Below are positions 44,205 through 52,988 of a DNA stretch of 52,988 nt, in pieces. Positions within the stretch are counted from its first letter, which is position 1. The number at the start of each line of letters is the position of its first letter. A program made the position numbers and the translations under genes. Source of the DNA: Brassicibacter mesophilus (GTDB taxonomy: Bacteria > Bacillota > Clostridia > Tissierellales > Proteiniboraceae). The notes beneath the pieces were generated by a model. The model was not told the DNA's origin and did no database searches. It saw only the letters and a list, made by a program, of their open reading frames with translations. The DNA is taken from assembly GCF_050433385.1 (NCBI RefSeq), contig NZ_JBNPXI010000027.1, forward strand, positions 1 through 52,988. The letters run 5' to 3'.

Positions 44205-44527
44205 AGTCTTCCTAGCATAGCTTTTAGTACTTCGTCAAATGGCTTATCACCAATTTGATCCATCATTTTTTCTAGTTCTGTTTTTCTTTTTAAAGATCCT
44301 GCTAAAATAATTTGAATAGTTTGATTTTTATCTACTAAAACTGATTCAACACTTAACACACCACCTAACAAACCTGAGATAACCAATATTTGTGAGGGAG
44401 TTAGGTTCAGATTATTGTTCTTTTTTTTTTCTTTATTATTGTTATCATTATTGTCTTCTTCGCAACCAAGCCCCAGTTGGTGCATGGCTTTTTTCATTAA
44501 ACTGTCGAGTTGGTTGTTGGAAAACAT
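44201..44527 (-). CDS. Hypothetical protein (108 aa)
   Basis: A 108-residue protein of unknown function. The first 45 residues hold an acidic/Asn/Lys-rich linker (EEDNNDNNNKEKKKNNN), then LTPSQILVISGLLGGVLSVESVLVDKNQTI, which looks like a helix and beta hairpin, and a helical end (KRKTELEKMMDQIGDKPFDEV). AAGGAGGATAATTT lies before the ATG at 44527, so the gene is probably real. It ends inside the stop region of the patatin gene. A 37-residue membrane peptide gene lies just upstream on the same strand, and the two may be co-transcribed. Confidence 0.7.
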   Translation of the reverse strand: MFSNNQLDSLMKKAMHQLGLGCEEDNNDNNNKEKKKNNNLNLTPSQILVISGLLGGVLSVESVLVDKNQTIQIILAGSLKRKTELEKMMDQIGDKPFDEVLKAMLGRL

Positions 44528-44570
44528 AAATTATCCTCCTTAAAAACTGACTTTAGAAATTATAGAATTA

Positions 44571-44684
44571 CTAATTATCCTTTGAACTATCAGGTTTGAC
44601 ACAAGTACATATCAAAAGTACTATAAAGATAACAGAGATAATTATAATAAAAAGATCTGATTTAACAGTTTCAGTACAAGACAT
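44571..44684 (-). CDS. Small single-helix membrane peptide (37 aa)
   Basis: A frame too short for usual gene finding: residues 11-28 (LFIIIISVIFIVLLICTC) form a clear membrane helix, with a short hydrophilic N-terminus and a KPDSSKDN tail. AAGGAAGTGG lies before the ATG at 44682-44684. It is followed, 43 bases on, by the hypothetical gene 44201-44527. It resembles small single-helix proteins of spore formers in general layout, but no family can be named. Confidence 0.5.
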   Translation of the reverse strand: MSCTETVKSDLFIIIISVIFIVLLICTCVKPDSSKDN

Positions 44685-44800
44685 TTCAACCACTTCCTTA
44701 TTATTACATTATATTATTTTATGTATTAATTGTTACATATAAGCTTACACATACTATATTAATGTATCCAGGGAGTGTAAAAGAAAGAAAAAAATAGCTG

Positions 44801-44849
44801 TTGACATGTGACAGTGTGTCATATAATATCATTATATGACACACTGTCA
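44801..44849 (+). promoter_or_regulatory. Promoter with a 41-bp perfect palindrome, TetR-family operator
   Basis: TGACAGTGTGTCATATAAT (44809-44827) and its exact complement (44831-44849) flank three bases. Each arm contains a smaller dyad TGACA-N3-TGTCA. TTGACA (44801-44806) and TATAAT (44822-44827), 15 bases apart, lie in or beside it, so a bound repressor would cover the promoter. The gene starts at 44892. Confidence 0.85.
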
Positions 44850-44891
44850 TTTTAGTTTGATAGATTATTACTAGGAAATGGAGTGATAGAA

Positions 44892-45512
44892 ATGCCTAAG
44901 CAAACCTTCTTAAATTTACCACAAGATAAAAAAGAAAAAATAATTACCGCAGCACGAAAAGAGTTTTCTAGGGTATCTTTATATGAAGCATCTATTTCAA
45001 ACATTATTAAGGAGGCTGATATACCAAGGGGAAGTTTCTATCAATATTTTGAAAACAAGGAAGATATATTTTTCTTAGTTTTAGAAGAAGATAGAAAGAT
45101 TAATGAGGATAAATTTAAGGACTTTTTAAAGAATACTGAAGGCGATTTAATTGAATCATTTATTCAATTATATGAATACTTAATTCATTCCTTCAAATTT
45201 AAAGAAAACAAAAATTTTTTTAGAAATGCTTTTTTAAATATGAGTCATAGGATGGAACAGACACTAGCACCAGAGCTTAAGAAAGAAAATAAAAATGGAA
45301 GATTTAATGAATTTATAGAATTAATAAACATATCAAAATTAAATATCAACGTTACCGATGATGTTCGCACTATATTTAGAATACTTATGGCTTTAACTAT
45401 GAGTAATATAGTTGAGAGTTTTGCAAAACGACTATCATTTGATGAATCCATGCAAGCATATAAAAAGCAAATGGATTTGGTGAAAAAGGGGATATACAAA
45501 TATAATGCATAA
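44892..45512 (+). CDS. TetR-family transcriptional regulator
   Basis: A 206-residue regulator. The N-terminal helix-turn-helix region is SISNIIKEADIPRGSFYQYF (about 31-50) followed by ENKEDIFFLVLEED; the remaining helices form a ligand and dimer domain of no recognised subtype. The ATG at 44892 lies eight bases after GGAG; a GTG nine bases earlier is less well placed. It precedes two ABC exporter genes on the same strand and follows a long palindrome, so it probably represses its own operon and is released by a toxic or lipophilic compound. Confidence 0.9.
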   Translation: MPKQTFLNLPQDKKEKIITAARKEFSRVSLYEASISNIIKEADIPRGSFYQYFENKEDIFFLVLEEDRKINEDKFKDFLKNTEGDLIESFIQLYEYLIHSFKFKENKNFFRNAFLNMSHRMEQTLAPELKKENKNGRFNEFIELINISKLNINVTDDVRTIFRILMALTMSNIVESFAKRLSFDESMQAYKKQMDLVKKGIYKYNA

Positions 45513-45583
45513 GAAGTTATTTTAGAATATTGCACTAATAAAGCATTACAAATTATATAAATTAGTTAGGAGTAGGTTGAACT

Positions 45584-47809
45584 ATGTTAAAGTTAGTTAA
45601 ATATTTGAAGCCATTTATTGGATTTATTATAGCAGCAGTTGTTCTATTATTCGTACAAGCAATGGCTGATTTATCACTTCCAGATTATATGTCTAATATA
45701 GTAAATGTTGGTATTCAACAAGGCGGAATTGAAAATGCTGTACCTCAAGCAATACGACAGGAACAGATGGATAAATTGACTATATTCATGAATGAGAATG
45801 AAAAAAATAAAGTCTTAGACAGATATACTCTCATCGACAAATCAAATTCAGATTATGATATGTATGTTAGTCATTATCCCAATTTGGTTAATCAGCCTAT
45901 TTATGTTCTAAAAAATACTGAGCAGTCTGAAATTGATGAATTAAATCCTATAATAGGTAAAGCATTCCTTGCTGTTTTAGGTATTGATAAGATGAAAGAT
46001 GACGCAACAGATGGGGTTATTGATTTCAATGACACTAAAATTCCTGCTAATACAGATCTATTTAGCTCGTTTAAAAAATTACCTGAAGATCAAAGAACTC
46101 AAATCAGTGATGAGATGAACAAAAAGTTTACTGTTTTAGGAGATAAAATGATTATTCAAGCAGCTACTGGCGCTGTAAAAGCTGAGTATGAAACATTAGG
46201 AATGAATACAGATCAAATACAAAACAGATATATTATTCGTACTGGAATAATAATGCTTTTAATTTCACTTATCAGTGCGGCTTGTATAGTTGGAGTTGGC
46301 TTTCTTGCTTCAAGAACAGCAGCAGGCTTATCACGAAATTTACGTAAAAGTGTATTTACTAAAGTAGAAAATTTCTCAAAAGCAGAATTAGATAAATTTT
46401 CTACTGCTTCACTTATAACAAGAACTACCAATGATATTACACAAATACAAATGCTTATTGTTATTATGATAAGAATGGTTTTCTATGCACCAATTATGGG
46501 TGTGGGTGGAGTAATAAGAGCTTTAAGTAAAAGTCCATCTATGTCATGGATTATAGCTGTAGCTGTAATAGCGCTTTTTGTTTTAATAGCGATTGTATTT
46601 TTAACTGCATTACCTAAGTTTAAGATCATCCAAAAGCTTATAGACAGACTTAATTTAGTAACTAGAGAGAATCTCTCAGGGATGATGGTTATAAGAGCAT
46701 TTAATACTCAAAGATTTGAAGAAAAGAGGTTTGATGAAGCTAATAAAAATCTTACTGACACTAATCTTTTTGTTAATCGTATAATGGTCGTTATGTTTCC
46801 GACTATGATGCTTATAATGAATGGTATAACTCTGTTAATAGTTTGGGTAGGAGCCCATCAGATTGCTAATTCAAGCATGCAAGTAGGTGATATGATGGCA
46901 TTTATGCAGTATGCAATGCAGATTATATTTGCATTTTTAATGATGTCATTTATGTTTATTATGATACCAAGGGCTTCTGTAGCAGCTCAACGTATAGCTG
47001 AAGTTTTAGATACTGAACCTGAAATTATTGATCCCCAAAATCCTAAGAAGTTTAATAAAGATATAGAAGGGGTAGTTGAATTTAAGAATGTTTCCTTCAG
47101 ATATCATGGAGCTGAAGAAGATATGCTAAAAAATATAAGCTTTAAAGCATTACCAGGGCAAACTACAGCTATTATTGGCTCTACAGGGTCTGGAAAAACT
47201 ACATTAGTTAATTTAATTCCCCGTTTTTATGATGTAACAGATGGTCAGCTTCTTGTTGATGGTGTTGATGTTAGAGAAATTACCCAATATGAACTTAGAA
47301 ATAGAATAGGCTATGTACCTCAAAAAAGTACATTGTTTAGCGGTACTATTGAGTCAAATCTAAAGTATGCTAATGAAAATGCTTCTAATGATGATTTAAA
47401 AGAAGCTTCAGAAATTGCACAGGCTATGGAATTTATCATGGAGAAACCAGACGGATTTTCAACAGAAATATCTCAAGGAGGAGCTAATGTATCTGGAGGG
47501 CAAAAACAGAGATTATCTATTGCACGTGCATTAATGAAAAAAACACAAATCTATATCTTTGATGATAGTTTTTCTGCTCTAGATTTTAAGACAGATGCAG
47601 CTCTTAGAAAAGCTTTAAAAGTAAAAACTAAATCAAGCACGATCATAATAGTTGCGCAGCGTGTTTCAACCATTATGAATGCTGAGCAGATAATAGTCCT
47701 CGATGAGGGTAAGATAGTAGGTATAGGTAATCACAAAGAGCTTATGGGAAATTGCAAAACATATCAAGAAATTGCCTTATCACAGCTTTCAAAGGAGGAA
47801 TTAGCATGA
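45584..47809 (+). CDS. ABC exporter half-transporter with degenerate catalytic site
   Basis: A 741-residue membrane half-transporter: helix 1 (about 15-33), a large external insertion of about 180 residues (about 36-215) before helix 2, four or more further helices (to about 470) and an ABC domain (about 500-735) with Walker A GSTGSGKTT, signature VSGGQKQRLS and Walker B IYIFDDSFSALD. An Asp replaces the usual catalytic Glu after Walker B, as in the non-catalytic half of LmrCD/BmrCD/TM287-288 heterodimers. It should pair with the next protein. The stop overlaps the next start by four bases (ATGA). Likely a multidrug or lipid exporter; substrate unknown. Confidence 0.9.
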   Translation: MLKLVKYLKPFIGFIIAAVVLLFVQAMADLSLPDYMSNIVNVGIQQGGIENAVPQAIRQEQMDKLTIFMNENEKNKVLDRYTLIDKSNSDYDMYVSHYPNLVNQPIYVLKNTEQSEIDELNPIIGKAFLAVLGIDKMKDDATDGVIDFNDTKIPANTDLFSSFKKLPEDQRTQISDEMNKKFTVLGDKMIIQAATGAVKAEYETLGMNTDQIQNRYIIRTGIIMLLISLISAACIVGVGFLASRTAAGLSRNLRKSVFTKVENFSKAELDKFSTASLITRTTNDITQIQMLIVIMIRMVFYAPIMGVGGVIRALSKSPSMSWIIAVAVIALFVLIAIVFLTALPKFKIIQKLIDRLNLVTRENLSGMMVIRAFNTQRFEEKRFDEANKNLTDTNLFVNRIMVVMFPTMMLIMNGITLLIVWVGAHQIANSSMQVGDMMAFMQYAMQIIFAFLMMSFMFIMIPRASVAAQRIAEVLDTEPEIIDPQNPKKFNKDIEGVVEFKNVSFRYHGAEEDMLKNISFKALPGQTTAIIGSTGSGKTTLVNLIPRFYDVTDGQLLVDGVDVREITQYELRNRIGYVPQKSTLFSGTIESNLKYANENASNDDLKEASEIAQAMEFIMEKPDGFSTEISQGGANVSGGQKQRLSIARALMKKTQIYIFDDSFSALDFKTDAALRKALKVKTKSSTIIIVAQRVSTIMNAEQIIVLDEGKIVGIGNHKELMGNCKTYQEIALSQLSKEELA

Positions 47810-49683
47810 GCCAGAATAACAGCAAGAAAAACAACCCTCGTGGCACTGCTGTAGGGCAAAGAGGTATGGGGCATGGTCCTAGAGGTATGATGCATGGCGG
47901 TGACAAAGCTCGTAATTTCAAAGGCACGATGAAAAAATTGATTGAGCATTTAAGTGTTTATAAATTTTCAATAATCGCTGTGCTAATATTTGCAATAGCT
48001 AGTGCTTCTTTTTCTATAGTAGGACCTAAGATTTTAGGAAATGCAACTACTAAGCTATTTGAAGGCGTCTTAGCTAAAATTACAGGTACAGGCAATATAG
48101 ATTTCGATTATATTGGTAGGATAATCATATCTTTATTAGGACTATATTTATTAAGCTCATTGTTTGGATATATTCAAGGTTGGATAATGTCTAGTGTTTC
48201 AATGAAGGTAAGTTATCAGTTTAGAAAAGATATATCTGAAAAAATTAATCGTCTGCCTCTTAAATATTTTGATAGTACAAATCAAGGAGAGGTATTATCG
48301 CGTGTTACTAATGATGTGGATACTCTCGGGCAAACACTAAACCAAAGCTTAAGTCAAATCATAACATCAGTGACAACTGTAATAGGTGTTTTTATTATGA
48401 TGCTAACAATAAGCTGGAGAATGACTTTAATTGCATTAGGAATAATCCCTGTATCAATGATGCTCATTATGTTTATTGTTAAGCGTTCTCAAAAGTTTTT
48501 TAAGCAACAGCAGGACTATTTAGGAAATGTAAATGGCCACGTTGAAGAGATGTACAGCGGGCATATTGTGATGAAAGCTTTTAATGGAGAAAGGAAAAGT
48601 ATTGGAAAATTTGATGCTCTAAACAATAAGCTTTATGGAGTTGCATGGAAATCTCAGTTTTTAACAAGTATCATGATGCCTCTTATGAATTTTGTAGGAA
48701 ATTTAGGATATGTAGCAGTAAGTATTATGGGAGGATATCTGGCAGCTAAGAGAATAATAGAAGTTGGTGATGTGCAGGCGTTTATTCAGTATGTACGCCA
48801 ATTTACGCAACCCATTTCTCAAATTGCAAATATATCCAATATACTTCAGCAAACGGCTGCTTCTGCTGAGCGTGTTTTTGAATTTTTAGAAGAAGATGAA
48901 GAAGTACTTGATGCTACTAATCCTGTAAAACTTAATAATGTCGAGGGGCAAGTTGAATTTGAAAATGTATACTTTGGATATAATCATGATAATATGATCA
49001 TAAATAGCTTTTCAACCTTAATTAAACCAGGACAGAAGGTTGCAGTAGTAGGACCAACAGGTGCAGGCAAAACTACAATAGTTAAATTATTAATGAGATT
49101 TTATGACATAAATGAAGGATCAATTATGGTTGATGGACACGATATAAGAGACTTTACTCGCCATGATTTACGTTCAATGTTTGGAATGGTTTTACAAGAT
49201 ACATGGCTTTATAATGGCAGTATAATGGAAAATATTCGCTATGGTCGTCTTAACGCAACAGATGAAGAAGTTATTTCTGCAGCAAAGGCAGCACATGTAG
49301 ATAGCTTTGTTCACACCTTGCCAAACGGTTATAATATGATACTAAATGAAGAGGCTACAAATGTATCACAAGGACAAAAGCAGCTGATTACAATTGCAAG
49401 GGCAATACTTGCAGACCCAAGAATTCTTATTTTTGATGAGGCTACAAGCTCAGTTGATACCCGAACTGAAGTGCAGATTCAAAAAGCAATGGATAACCTT
49501 ATGAGAAACCGCACAAGCTTTATAATTGCTCATAGGCTATCCACAATACGTGATGCTGATATAATCCTAGTAATGAATAATGGTGATATTATTGAACAAG
49601 GCACTCATAAAGAATTACTTGCAAAGGCTGGATTCTATGCAAATCTATACTATAGTCAGTTTGATATATCTCAAGTGAGCTAA
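47806..49683 (+). CDS. ABC exporter half-transporter with canonical catalytic site
   Basis: A 625-residue half-transporter that pairs with the previous one. An unusual Gly/Met/Arg/His-rich N-terminal tail (GQRGMGHGPRGMMHGGDK, about 21-38) precedes six helices (about 55-350). The ABC domain (about 385-620) has Walker A GPTGAGKTT, signature VSQGQKQLIT (VSQGQ rather than LSGGQ) and Walker B ILIFDEATSSVD with the catalytic Glu present. The ATG at 47806 overlaps the previous stop and follows AAAGGAGG; an open frame from 47752 lacks a site. Last gene of the TetR-ABC-ABC operon; a terminator follows. Confidence 0.92.
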   Translation: MSQNNSKKNNPRGTAVGQRGMGHGPRGMMHGGDKARNFKGTMKKLIEHLSVYKFSIIAVLIFAIASASFSIVGPKILGNATTKLFEGVLAKITGTGNIDFDYIGRIIISLLGLYLLSSLFGYIQGWIMSSVSMKVSYQFRKDISEKINRLPLKYFDSTNQGEVLSRVTNDVDTLGQTLNQSLSQIITSVTTVIGVFIMMLTISWRMTLIALGIIPVSMMLIMFIVKRSQKFFKQQQDYLGNVNGHVEEMYSGHIVMKAFNGERKSIGKFDALNNKLYGVAWKSQFLTSIMMPLMNFVGNLGYVAVSIMGGYLAAKRIIEVGDVQAFIQYVRQFTQPISQIANISNILQQTAASAERVFEFLEEDEEVLDATNPVKLNNVEGQVEFENVYFGYNHDNMIINSFSTLIKPGQKVAVVGPTGAGKTTIVKLLMRFYDINEGSIMVDGHDIRDFTRHDLRSMFGMVLQDTWLYNGSIMENIRYGRLNATDEEVISAAKAAHVDSFVHTLPNGYNMILNEEATNVSQGQKQLITIARAILADPRILIFDEATSSVDTRTEVQIQKAMDNLMRNRTSFIIAHRLSTIRDADIILVMNNGDIIEQGTHKELLAKAGFYANLYYSQFDISQVS

Positions 49684-49692
49684 TATAAGTTT

Positions 49693-49740
49693 TTATAAAA
49701 GGAGATGCTATCTATATACTTGGTAGTATCTCCTTTTATA
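49693..49740 (+). terminator. Terminator of the ABC exporter operon
   Basis: TATAAAAGGAGAT pairs with ATCTCCTTTTATA, with an inner CTA/TAG, around a 14-base loop. The T-rich 3' arm serves as tail; it may act for the convergent gene at 49772 too. Confidence 0.8.
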
Positions 49741-49771
49741 GTAAAGAGTCCTATTATTTATACTGTAAAAA

Positions 49772-50230
49772 TTAAATGTTTATATCTCTATCTATTTTAT
49801 TAATTGCTTTTTCTAATACAACATCAGAATCAGATATCATTTTATATCTACTGACATTTGGGTCATCTAACTCTCCCCCCATTTGATGAATAACTTCTTT
49901 TACTTTTTGTAACTCTTCTTTTTCACACTCAGCAATTACCGTATAATTAATATCAGTTATTTCCTCAAATCTTCCGAATCCACTTACCATAGGGTTAGAA
50001 GCTGATAAAGAAGATTTGCTTCTATCTATGTCATCTGAACCAGAGTTTAAGACTAAATCAGAAAGACTTTCAGAATGCTCTGTGCCTGCAAGATTAGTTT
50101 TAATATTTCTATTGCCAATATAATGATCATTAATATCTACGATAGCATTAACACATCCTAAGTTTTTGAGCTTTTCAACAGTTTTATTAGCAGCGCTTAT
50201 TTCACTAAAATATCCTATTATTTTCATCAT
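49772..50230 (-). CDS. Hypothetical protein (152 aa)
   Basis: A 152-residue protein. The first 30 residues (MMKIIGYFSEISAANKTVEKLKNLGCVNAIVDI, cited by its ends MMKIIGYF and NAIVDI) look like a small ferredoxin-like/ACT-type fold, with a low-complexity Ser/Asp middle (about 55-85) and a second alpha/beta unit near YTVIAECEKEELQKVKEVI (about 98-116). The split pattern resembles small stress proteins with 'cavity' repeats, but I cannot name a family. Two adjacent ATGs (50230, 50227) follow AGGAG; a GTG at 50236 is inside that site. Monocistronic, converging on the exporter operon. Confidence 0.7.
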   Translation of the reverse strand: MMKIIGYFSEISAANKTVEKLKNLGCVNAIVDINDHYIGNRNIKTNLAGTEHSESLSDLVLNSGSDDIDRSKSSLSASNPMVSGFGRFEEITDINYTVIAECEKEELQKVKEVIHQMGGELDDPNVSRYKMISDSDVVLEKAINKIDRDINI

Positions 50231-50506
50231 TATCACTCCTAATTATAGATTCTAATTATATTTTGTTTTATTCTGTTGATTTTATTCTAAACAAATTCTA
50301 TTATGTGTCAATAAACATAGACATGAAAATTCATGAATATTAAGCAAGTTATATATAAGTAAAAAAAATTTAGAAATATTAAAAAAAGTTAGATATTATA
50401 GTATAATATAATTAAACCGCATAAGGATTGTTTTTAATGCTTGGCGTACAAGAACTAAAGGCATATTTATAACAGCATAGTATTTTAGAAATAAGGGGTG
50501 TAAGGG

Positions 50507-51058
50507 ATGGAAAAAGAGCTAGGTAATAAAATAAAAGAATTAAGAACGTCTCAAAATCTAACTTTGAAGGACCTAAGTGAAAAGACAAATTTATCTATAG
50601 GATATATATCACAGCTTGAACGAGGACTTACTTCTGTTGCGATATCAACTTTAGGGAACATTGCAGAAGCATTGGGTGTAGAGTTATCATACTTTTTTTC
50701 TGCCGCAAAAGTGAACAATAAGAGAATTATTCGTAGTTACGAGCAAGAAGTGACATTAGTTGAAAACGGCAGATTCATACATCATGACTTAGCTAATAAC
50801 ATTGAATGCAAGGATTTTACTCCTGTTTTGAAAACTATACTCCCAACATATACTGATGAAGTTATTACTCCGTATACACATAATGGAGAAGAGTTTATCT
50901 ATGTATTAGAAGGTATATTGACTATATTTATTGAAAATGAAAGACATGATATTTATCCTGGAGATAGTATTCATATTAATTCCAATACACCACATAACTG
51001 GTGTAATTATACTAATAAGATAGTTAAAATACTTTCTGTTAATTCGACAAACGCATAG
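50507..51058 (+). CDS. XRE-family regulator with C-terminal cupin
   Basis: A 183-residue regulator: an N-terminal helix-turn-helix (about 6-65; LTLKDLSEKTNLSIGYISQL) and a cupin domain (about 110-180) with the HNGEEFIYVLEGI and GDSIHINSNTPHNW motifs and likely metal histidines. Such PuuR-type regulators sense small metabolites through the cupin and control nearby uptake or degradation genes. AGGGGTGT lies before the ATG. The GH63-like glycosidase gene begins 107 bases downstream on the same strand; regulation of that gene or of this gene itself is plausible but no operator was identified. Confidence 0.9.
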   Translation: MEKELGNKIKELRTSQNLTLKDLSEKTNLSIGYISQLERGLTSVAISTLGNIAEALGVELSYFFSAAKVNNKRIIRSYEQEVTLVENGRFIHHDLANNIECKDFTPVLKTILPTYTDEVITPYTHNGEEFIYVLEGILTIFIENERHDIYPGDSIHINSNTPHNWCNYTNKIVKILSVNSTNA

Positions 51059-51165
51059 CGTTTATTTATAGATAGAGTTAAAAAATAGAAAATATATGAT
51101 TTTGATAATTAGAAATAATTTCATTGAGAAATATAATTTATATTATTGTGAGGGGATAGGTTAGT

Positions 51166-52875
51166 ATGCTAGATATAACTAAAATACCTTTTAGCAGATA
51201 TGGTTCTTTTATAACAATCTCTCCTATTTGGGGAGATGATAAAAACGAGCTTTATATAAGAATTATTCGTGGAGGAGATATGAATGAAGAATACGGTAAA
51301 ATCTTCAAAATCCAAACTATAAACGAAAATGGAGAGGTAATTCCATATAGTGTAAATATGACAGAAGTTGAATTGATATTAGAGGCAGATGAAGGGAAAA
51401 TCTGTTTTTGTATAGAAAATAAGTCGGAATTAAGGGTATATGGAGAAAACATTGGACTTAGACTTAGCATGGAAACACATAGCTATGATAATGTAATGAA
51501 CTTGAATAAAAACAGGTGTAGAGTTAATAATTTTACATATGACATAAAGTTTATGATAACTTCATTTGAGGGGCATTTAAGAGTTGATGCACCATGGGAC
51601 ACCTCCCACTCAAAATATGCTATTATAGAACTTTTTCCAGAGAATAAAAGCAGCTCCTTTAATGGAGTAATAGAGGAGTTTAAAACAGTATGGAAACAAA
51701 AAGAATACACGAAATCTTATCTCGAAGTGTTAGAAGATATAAAAAGAGAGTATAGAGAGTGGAATGAAAAAACTTTGAAGTTACCTGAGAAGTATAGAGA
51801 AGGGAAAAAAATAGCTAGCTACATTACTTGGTCGTGTGTTGTTCCGAGTGAAGGAAGATTAACAAGACCTGCTATGTACATGTCAAAAAACTGGATGACA
51901 AACATTTGGAGCTGGGACCACTGCTTTAACGCTATGGCATTAGTTCATAAAAATCCTGAGCTTGCTTGGGATCAATTAATGATTTTCTTTGATATTCAAG
52001 ATGAAAGTGGTGTTTTACCCGACTTTGTGAATGATAAGTTTGAATACTTTAGCTGCACAAAGCCTCCAATACATGGATGGGCTATAGATTATATGATTGA
52101 ATACAGGCCAGACTTTTTTGATAAAGAAAAATTGAAACAGCTATATGAACCTTTAAGCAAATGGACTGAATACTGGTTTAGGTATACAACTATCGATGAT
52201 TCAAGTATTCCTTCTTATAGTCATGGTAACGATGCTGGATGGGATAATAGTACAATTTTTAGTAAGGGAGTACCATTAAAAAGTCCAGACTTATTGTCTT
52301 TTCTTATATTGCAAATGAAAACATTAGGAAATATAGCAAACAAGCTTAAAGATAAAAAACTGCAAATATACTGGGAAGATAGAGTAGAGGAATCATTAAA
52401 AAGACTATTAGATTATTTTTGGACAGGGAAAAAATTTGTACCTAGAAAAGACAACATAATGGAAGACGAGTTTGACGGAGATAGCTTAATTATGTTTATA
52501 CCAATTATACTGGGTAACATGCTTCCTAAAAATATAATCGACAATCTGGTTGATGGGTTAAAGGAAGAGGGAAGATTTTTGACTAAGCATGGTCTAGCAA
52601 CGGAAAGCTTAAGAAGTAAATACTATAAAGAGGATGGTTACTGGAGAGGTCCAATTTGGGCTCCAGCTACTATGCTTATTGTTGATGGACTTTGTAGAGT
52701 AGGAGAATATGATTTTGCTAAGGACATTAGCAAAAGATTTGTTGAGATGGCTAATAGTAGTGGTATGGCTGAGAATTTTAATGCGGAAACAGGTGAAGGG
52801 CTAAGAGATAAGGCATTTACATGGACTTCAAGTGTGTTTTTGATTTTAGGAAATAAGCTACTAGATATGCAATAA
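51166..52875 (+). CDS. GH63-like (alpha/alpha)6-barrel glycosidase
   Basis: A 569-residue glycosidase without a signal peptide. Residues about 1-180 form a beta domain; about 200-569 form an (alpha/alpha)6 barrel with segments like those of GH63/GH37-type glucosidases and mannosylglycerate hydrolases: NWMTNIWSWDHCFNAMAL (about 243-260), QDESGVLPDFV, SYSHGNDAGWDNST (about 349-362), YWRGPIWAPATMLIVDGL (about 487-504) and MAENFNAETGEGLRDKAFTW. Candidate acids are the Asp of GNDAGWDNS and the Glu of AENFNAETGEG. A cytoplasmic alpha-glucosidase or glycosylglycerate hydrolase is likely; the substrate is not known. GTGAGGGG lies before the ATG. Confidence 0.85.
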   Translation: MLDITKIPFSRYGSFITISPIWGDDKNELYIRIIRGGDMNEEYGKIFKIQTINENGEVIPYSVNMTEVELILEADEGKICFCIENKSELRVYGENIGLRLSMETHSYDNVMNLNKNRCRVNNFTYDIKFMITSFEGHLRVDAPWDTSHSKYAIIELFPENKSSSFNGVIEEFKTVWKQKEYTKSYLEVLEDIKREYREWNEKTLKLPEKYREGKKIASYITWSCVVPSEGRLTRPAMYMSKNWMTNIWSWDHCFNAMALVHKNPELAWDQLMIFFDIQDESGVLPDFVNDKFEYFSCTKPPIHGWAIDYMIEYRPDFFDKEKLKQLYEPLSKWTEYWFRYTTIDDSSIPSYSHGNDAGWDNSTIFSKGVPLKSPDLLSFLILQMKTLGNIANKLKDKKLQIYWEDRVEESLKRLLDYFWTGKKFVPRKDNIMEDEFDGDSLIMFIPIILGNMLPKNIIDNLVDGLKEEGRFLTKHGLATESLRSKYYKEDGYWRGPIWAPATMLIVDGLCRVGEYDFAKDISKRFVEMANSSGMAENFNAETGEGLRDKAFTWTSSVFLILGNKLLDMQ

Positions 52876-52988
52876 TAAAACATAAGGATGTCATAACTTA
52901 ATCTGTTGTGCTATCTGATAGATAACAGGCTATAGGAATATTATGCCAACGCAAATGGGTATAGTATCCCTAATAAGAGCAATTGTAT
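52876..52988. other. Right edge, non-coding
   Basis: No coding frame, riboswitch or clear terminator was seen. A weak inverted repeat (CTATCTGATAGATAACAGG region, about 52912-52931) is present. Confidence 0.4.

Overview
The window is A+T-rich, densely coded DNA from what is most likely a spore-forming, low-GC Firmicute of the class Clostridia. The signs are AGGAGG-type ribosome sites, many TTG starts, SAM-I and cobalamin riboswitches, PyrR attenuation, SLH-domain surface proteins, CotF-type coat proteins and a DegV protein. The species cannot be fixed from the sequence; an anaerobic Tissierellales- or Clostridiales-like lineage is a guess. No tRNA, rRNA, CRISPR array, phage or insertion sequence was seen.

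Layout. 1-1908: an unassigned secreted protein and a long hairpin. 1909-4062: cobT under its own cobalamin riboswitch, with a HutD/Ves-like gene upstream. 4155-8512: a lipoprotein L,D-transpeptidase, phosphoenolpyruvate synthase and a small membrane protein. 8509-11404 (minus strand): PAP2 phosphatase, OmpR-type regulator and histidine kinase in one overlapping operon with twin dyads at its promoter. 11406-14266 (minus): the methionine ABC importer metNIQ behind a SAM riboswitch. 14736-33322: a roughly 18.5-kb locus behind a second cobalamin riboswitch. 33339-36306: small spore/coat-like proteins, DUF1294 and UPF0180 proteins and a DAACS symporter. 36452-42303: the operon pyrB-I-C-F-K-D-E with a complete PyrR attenuator and a second PyrR-like site over the pyrB ribosome site. 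42295-52988: DegV, a patatin-like lipase, two small unknown proteins, a TetR-controlled heterodimeric ABC exporter, an XRE-cupin regulator and a GH63-like glycosidase.

The most unusual part is 14736-33322. A strong promoter and a cobalamin riboswitch lead into seven genes. They encode a giant secreted 3445-residue protein (seven alpha/alpha-toroid modules, about twelve Big_2-like Ig domains and one DUF4430 domain), a DUF4430 lipoprotein, an ECF transporter (T, fused A-A' and S components), an SLH-anchored single-toroid protein and an SLH-anchored DUF4430 protein. Animal transcobalamin and intrinsic factor combine exactly these two folds, an alpha6-alpha6 barrel plus a small DUF4430-like beta domain, to enclose cobalamin. 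I infer that this locus is a surface corrinoid-capture system, a 'split and multiplied transcobalamin' that feeds a CbrT-like ECF importer. With B12-controlled cobT nearby, it suggests a cell that scavenges corrinoids or their precursors. The riboswitch and domain content are visible in the sequence; cobalamin binding is inference.
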